A stretch of DNA of 6,420 nucleotides from Coxiellaceae bacterium. GTDB taxonomy: Bacteria > Pseudomonadota > Gammaproteobacteria > UBA9339. The position numbers were made by a program, and so were the translations under genes. The stretch covers positions 1-6,420 of the forward strand of contig PLMI01000111.1 of NCBI GenBank assembly GCA_003142435.1, written 5' to 3'. Position 1 is the stretch's first letter. Each line of letters begins with the position of its first letter. Below are positions 6,398 through 6,420 of this stretch, one piece after another. The notes below the pieces were generated by a model. That model was not told the origin of the DNA. It ran no database searches and saw only the letters and a list, made by a program, of their open reading frames with translations.

Positions 6398-6420
6398 TTA
6401 ACCTGAATTCGGTGTAAGAA

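Larger units (their letters stand above)
5912..6420. other. Upstream intergenic region
   Basis: These 509 bases are more AT-rich than the gene and hold its ribosome binding site, a candidate TATAAT promoter, two AT-rich inverted repeats and one doubtful small frame. No minus-strand frame here continues into the giant gene beyond the in-frame stop at 5975-5977. I see no tRNA, stable terminator, riboswitch or insertion-sequence end. The length is generous for a compact bacterial genome and fits a gene with its own regulation or a region of gene decay. Confidence 0.6.

Noticed and set aside
6403..6420. Sequence GAATTCGGTGTAAGAA at the right edge as the end of an insertion sequence
   Set aside because: No matching inverted copy or target duplication is visible in the window, and nothing beyond the edge can be read.
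1..6420. tRNA, rRNA, CRISPR array, transposase or phage genes
   Set aside because: No cloverleaf, conserved rRNA stretch, regularly spaced DNA repeats with unique spacers, or transposase/integrase motifs were seen on either strand.

Overview
The window is AT-rich and almost entirely filled by one gene. A single reading frame on the minus strand opens at an ATG at 5911-5909, behind a strong Shine-Dalgarno sequence, and runs without a stop for 1970 codons to the left edge, where it is cut off before its C-terminus. Reading every triplet of that frame found no stop and no sign of a frameshift. Every sizeable open frame overlapping it on either strand is a shadow.

The product is not a family I can name. 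Its layout is: a Pro/Ser/Thr/Ala-rich N-terminal tail (about residues 8-110); a mostly helical region with a basic RDRKRR patch (about 111-332); six divergent copies of a helical module of roughly 180-320 residues (about 333-1835), the second to third and third to fourth separated by low-complexity Pro/Ser/Thr linkers; a Cys-containing motif GLCGPFAMIYY (Cys1848); and, at the left edge, the first two visible copies of a 19-residue tandem repeat with core FExISPQA. There is no N-terminal signal peptide and no clear transmembrane segment, so the protein is predicted to be soluble. A long repetitive protein with low-complexity linkers in an AT-rich genome resembles the large host-interaction proteins of intracellular or symbiotic bacteria. 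That is inference; no taxonomic marker is present.

The remaining 509 bases (5912-6420) lie upstream of the gene. They contain its ribosome binding site, a plausible TATAAT -10 box about 115 bases before the start codon, two AT-rich inverted repeats and a doubtful 62-codon plus-strand frame. I see no tRNA, rRNA, CRISPR array, riboswitch, insertion sequence or convincing intrinsic terminator.

The most interesting material is the architecture of the giant protein, the possible papain-like cysteine motif just after the last module, and three scales of internal duplication (whole modules, 27-bp and 57-bp repeats, and a perfect 21-bp tandem duplication) that suggest the gene is still changing by in-frame repeat expansion.
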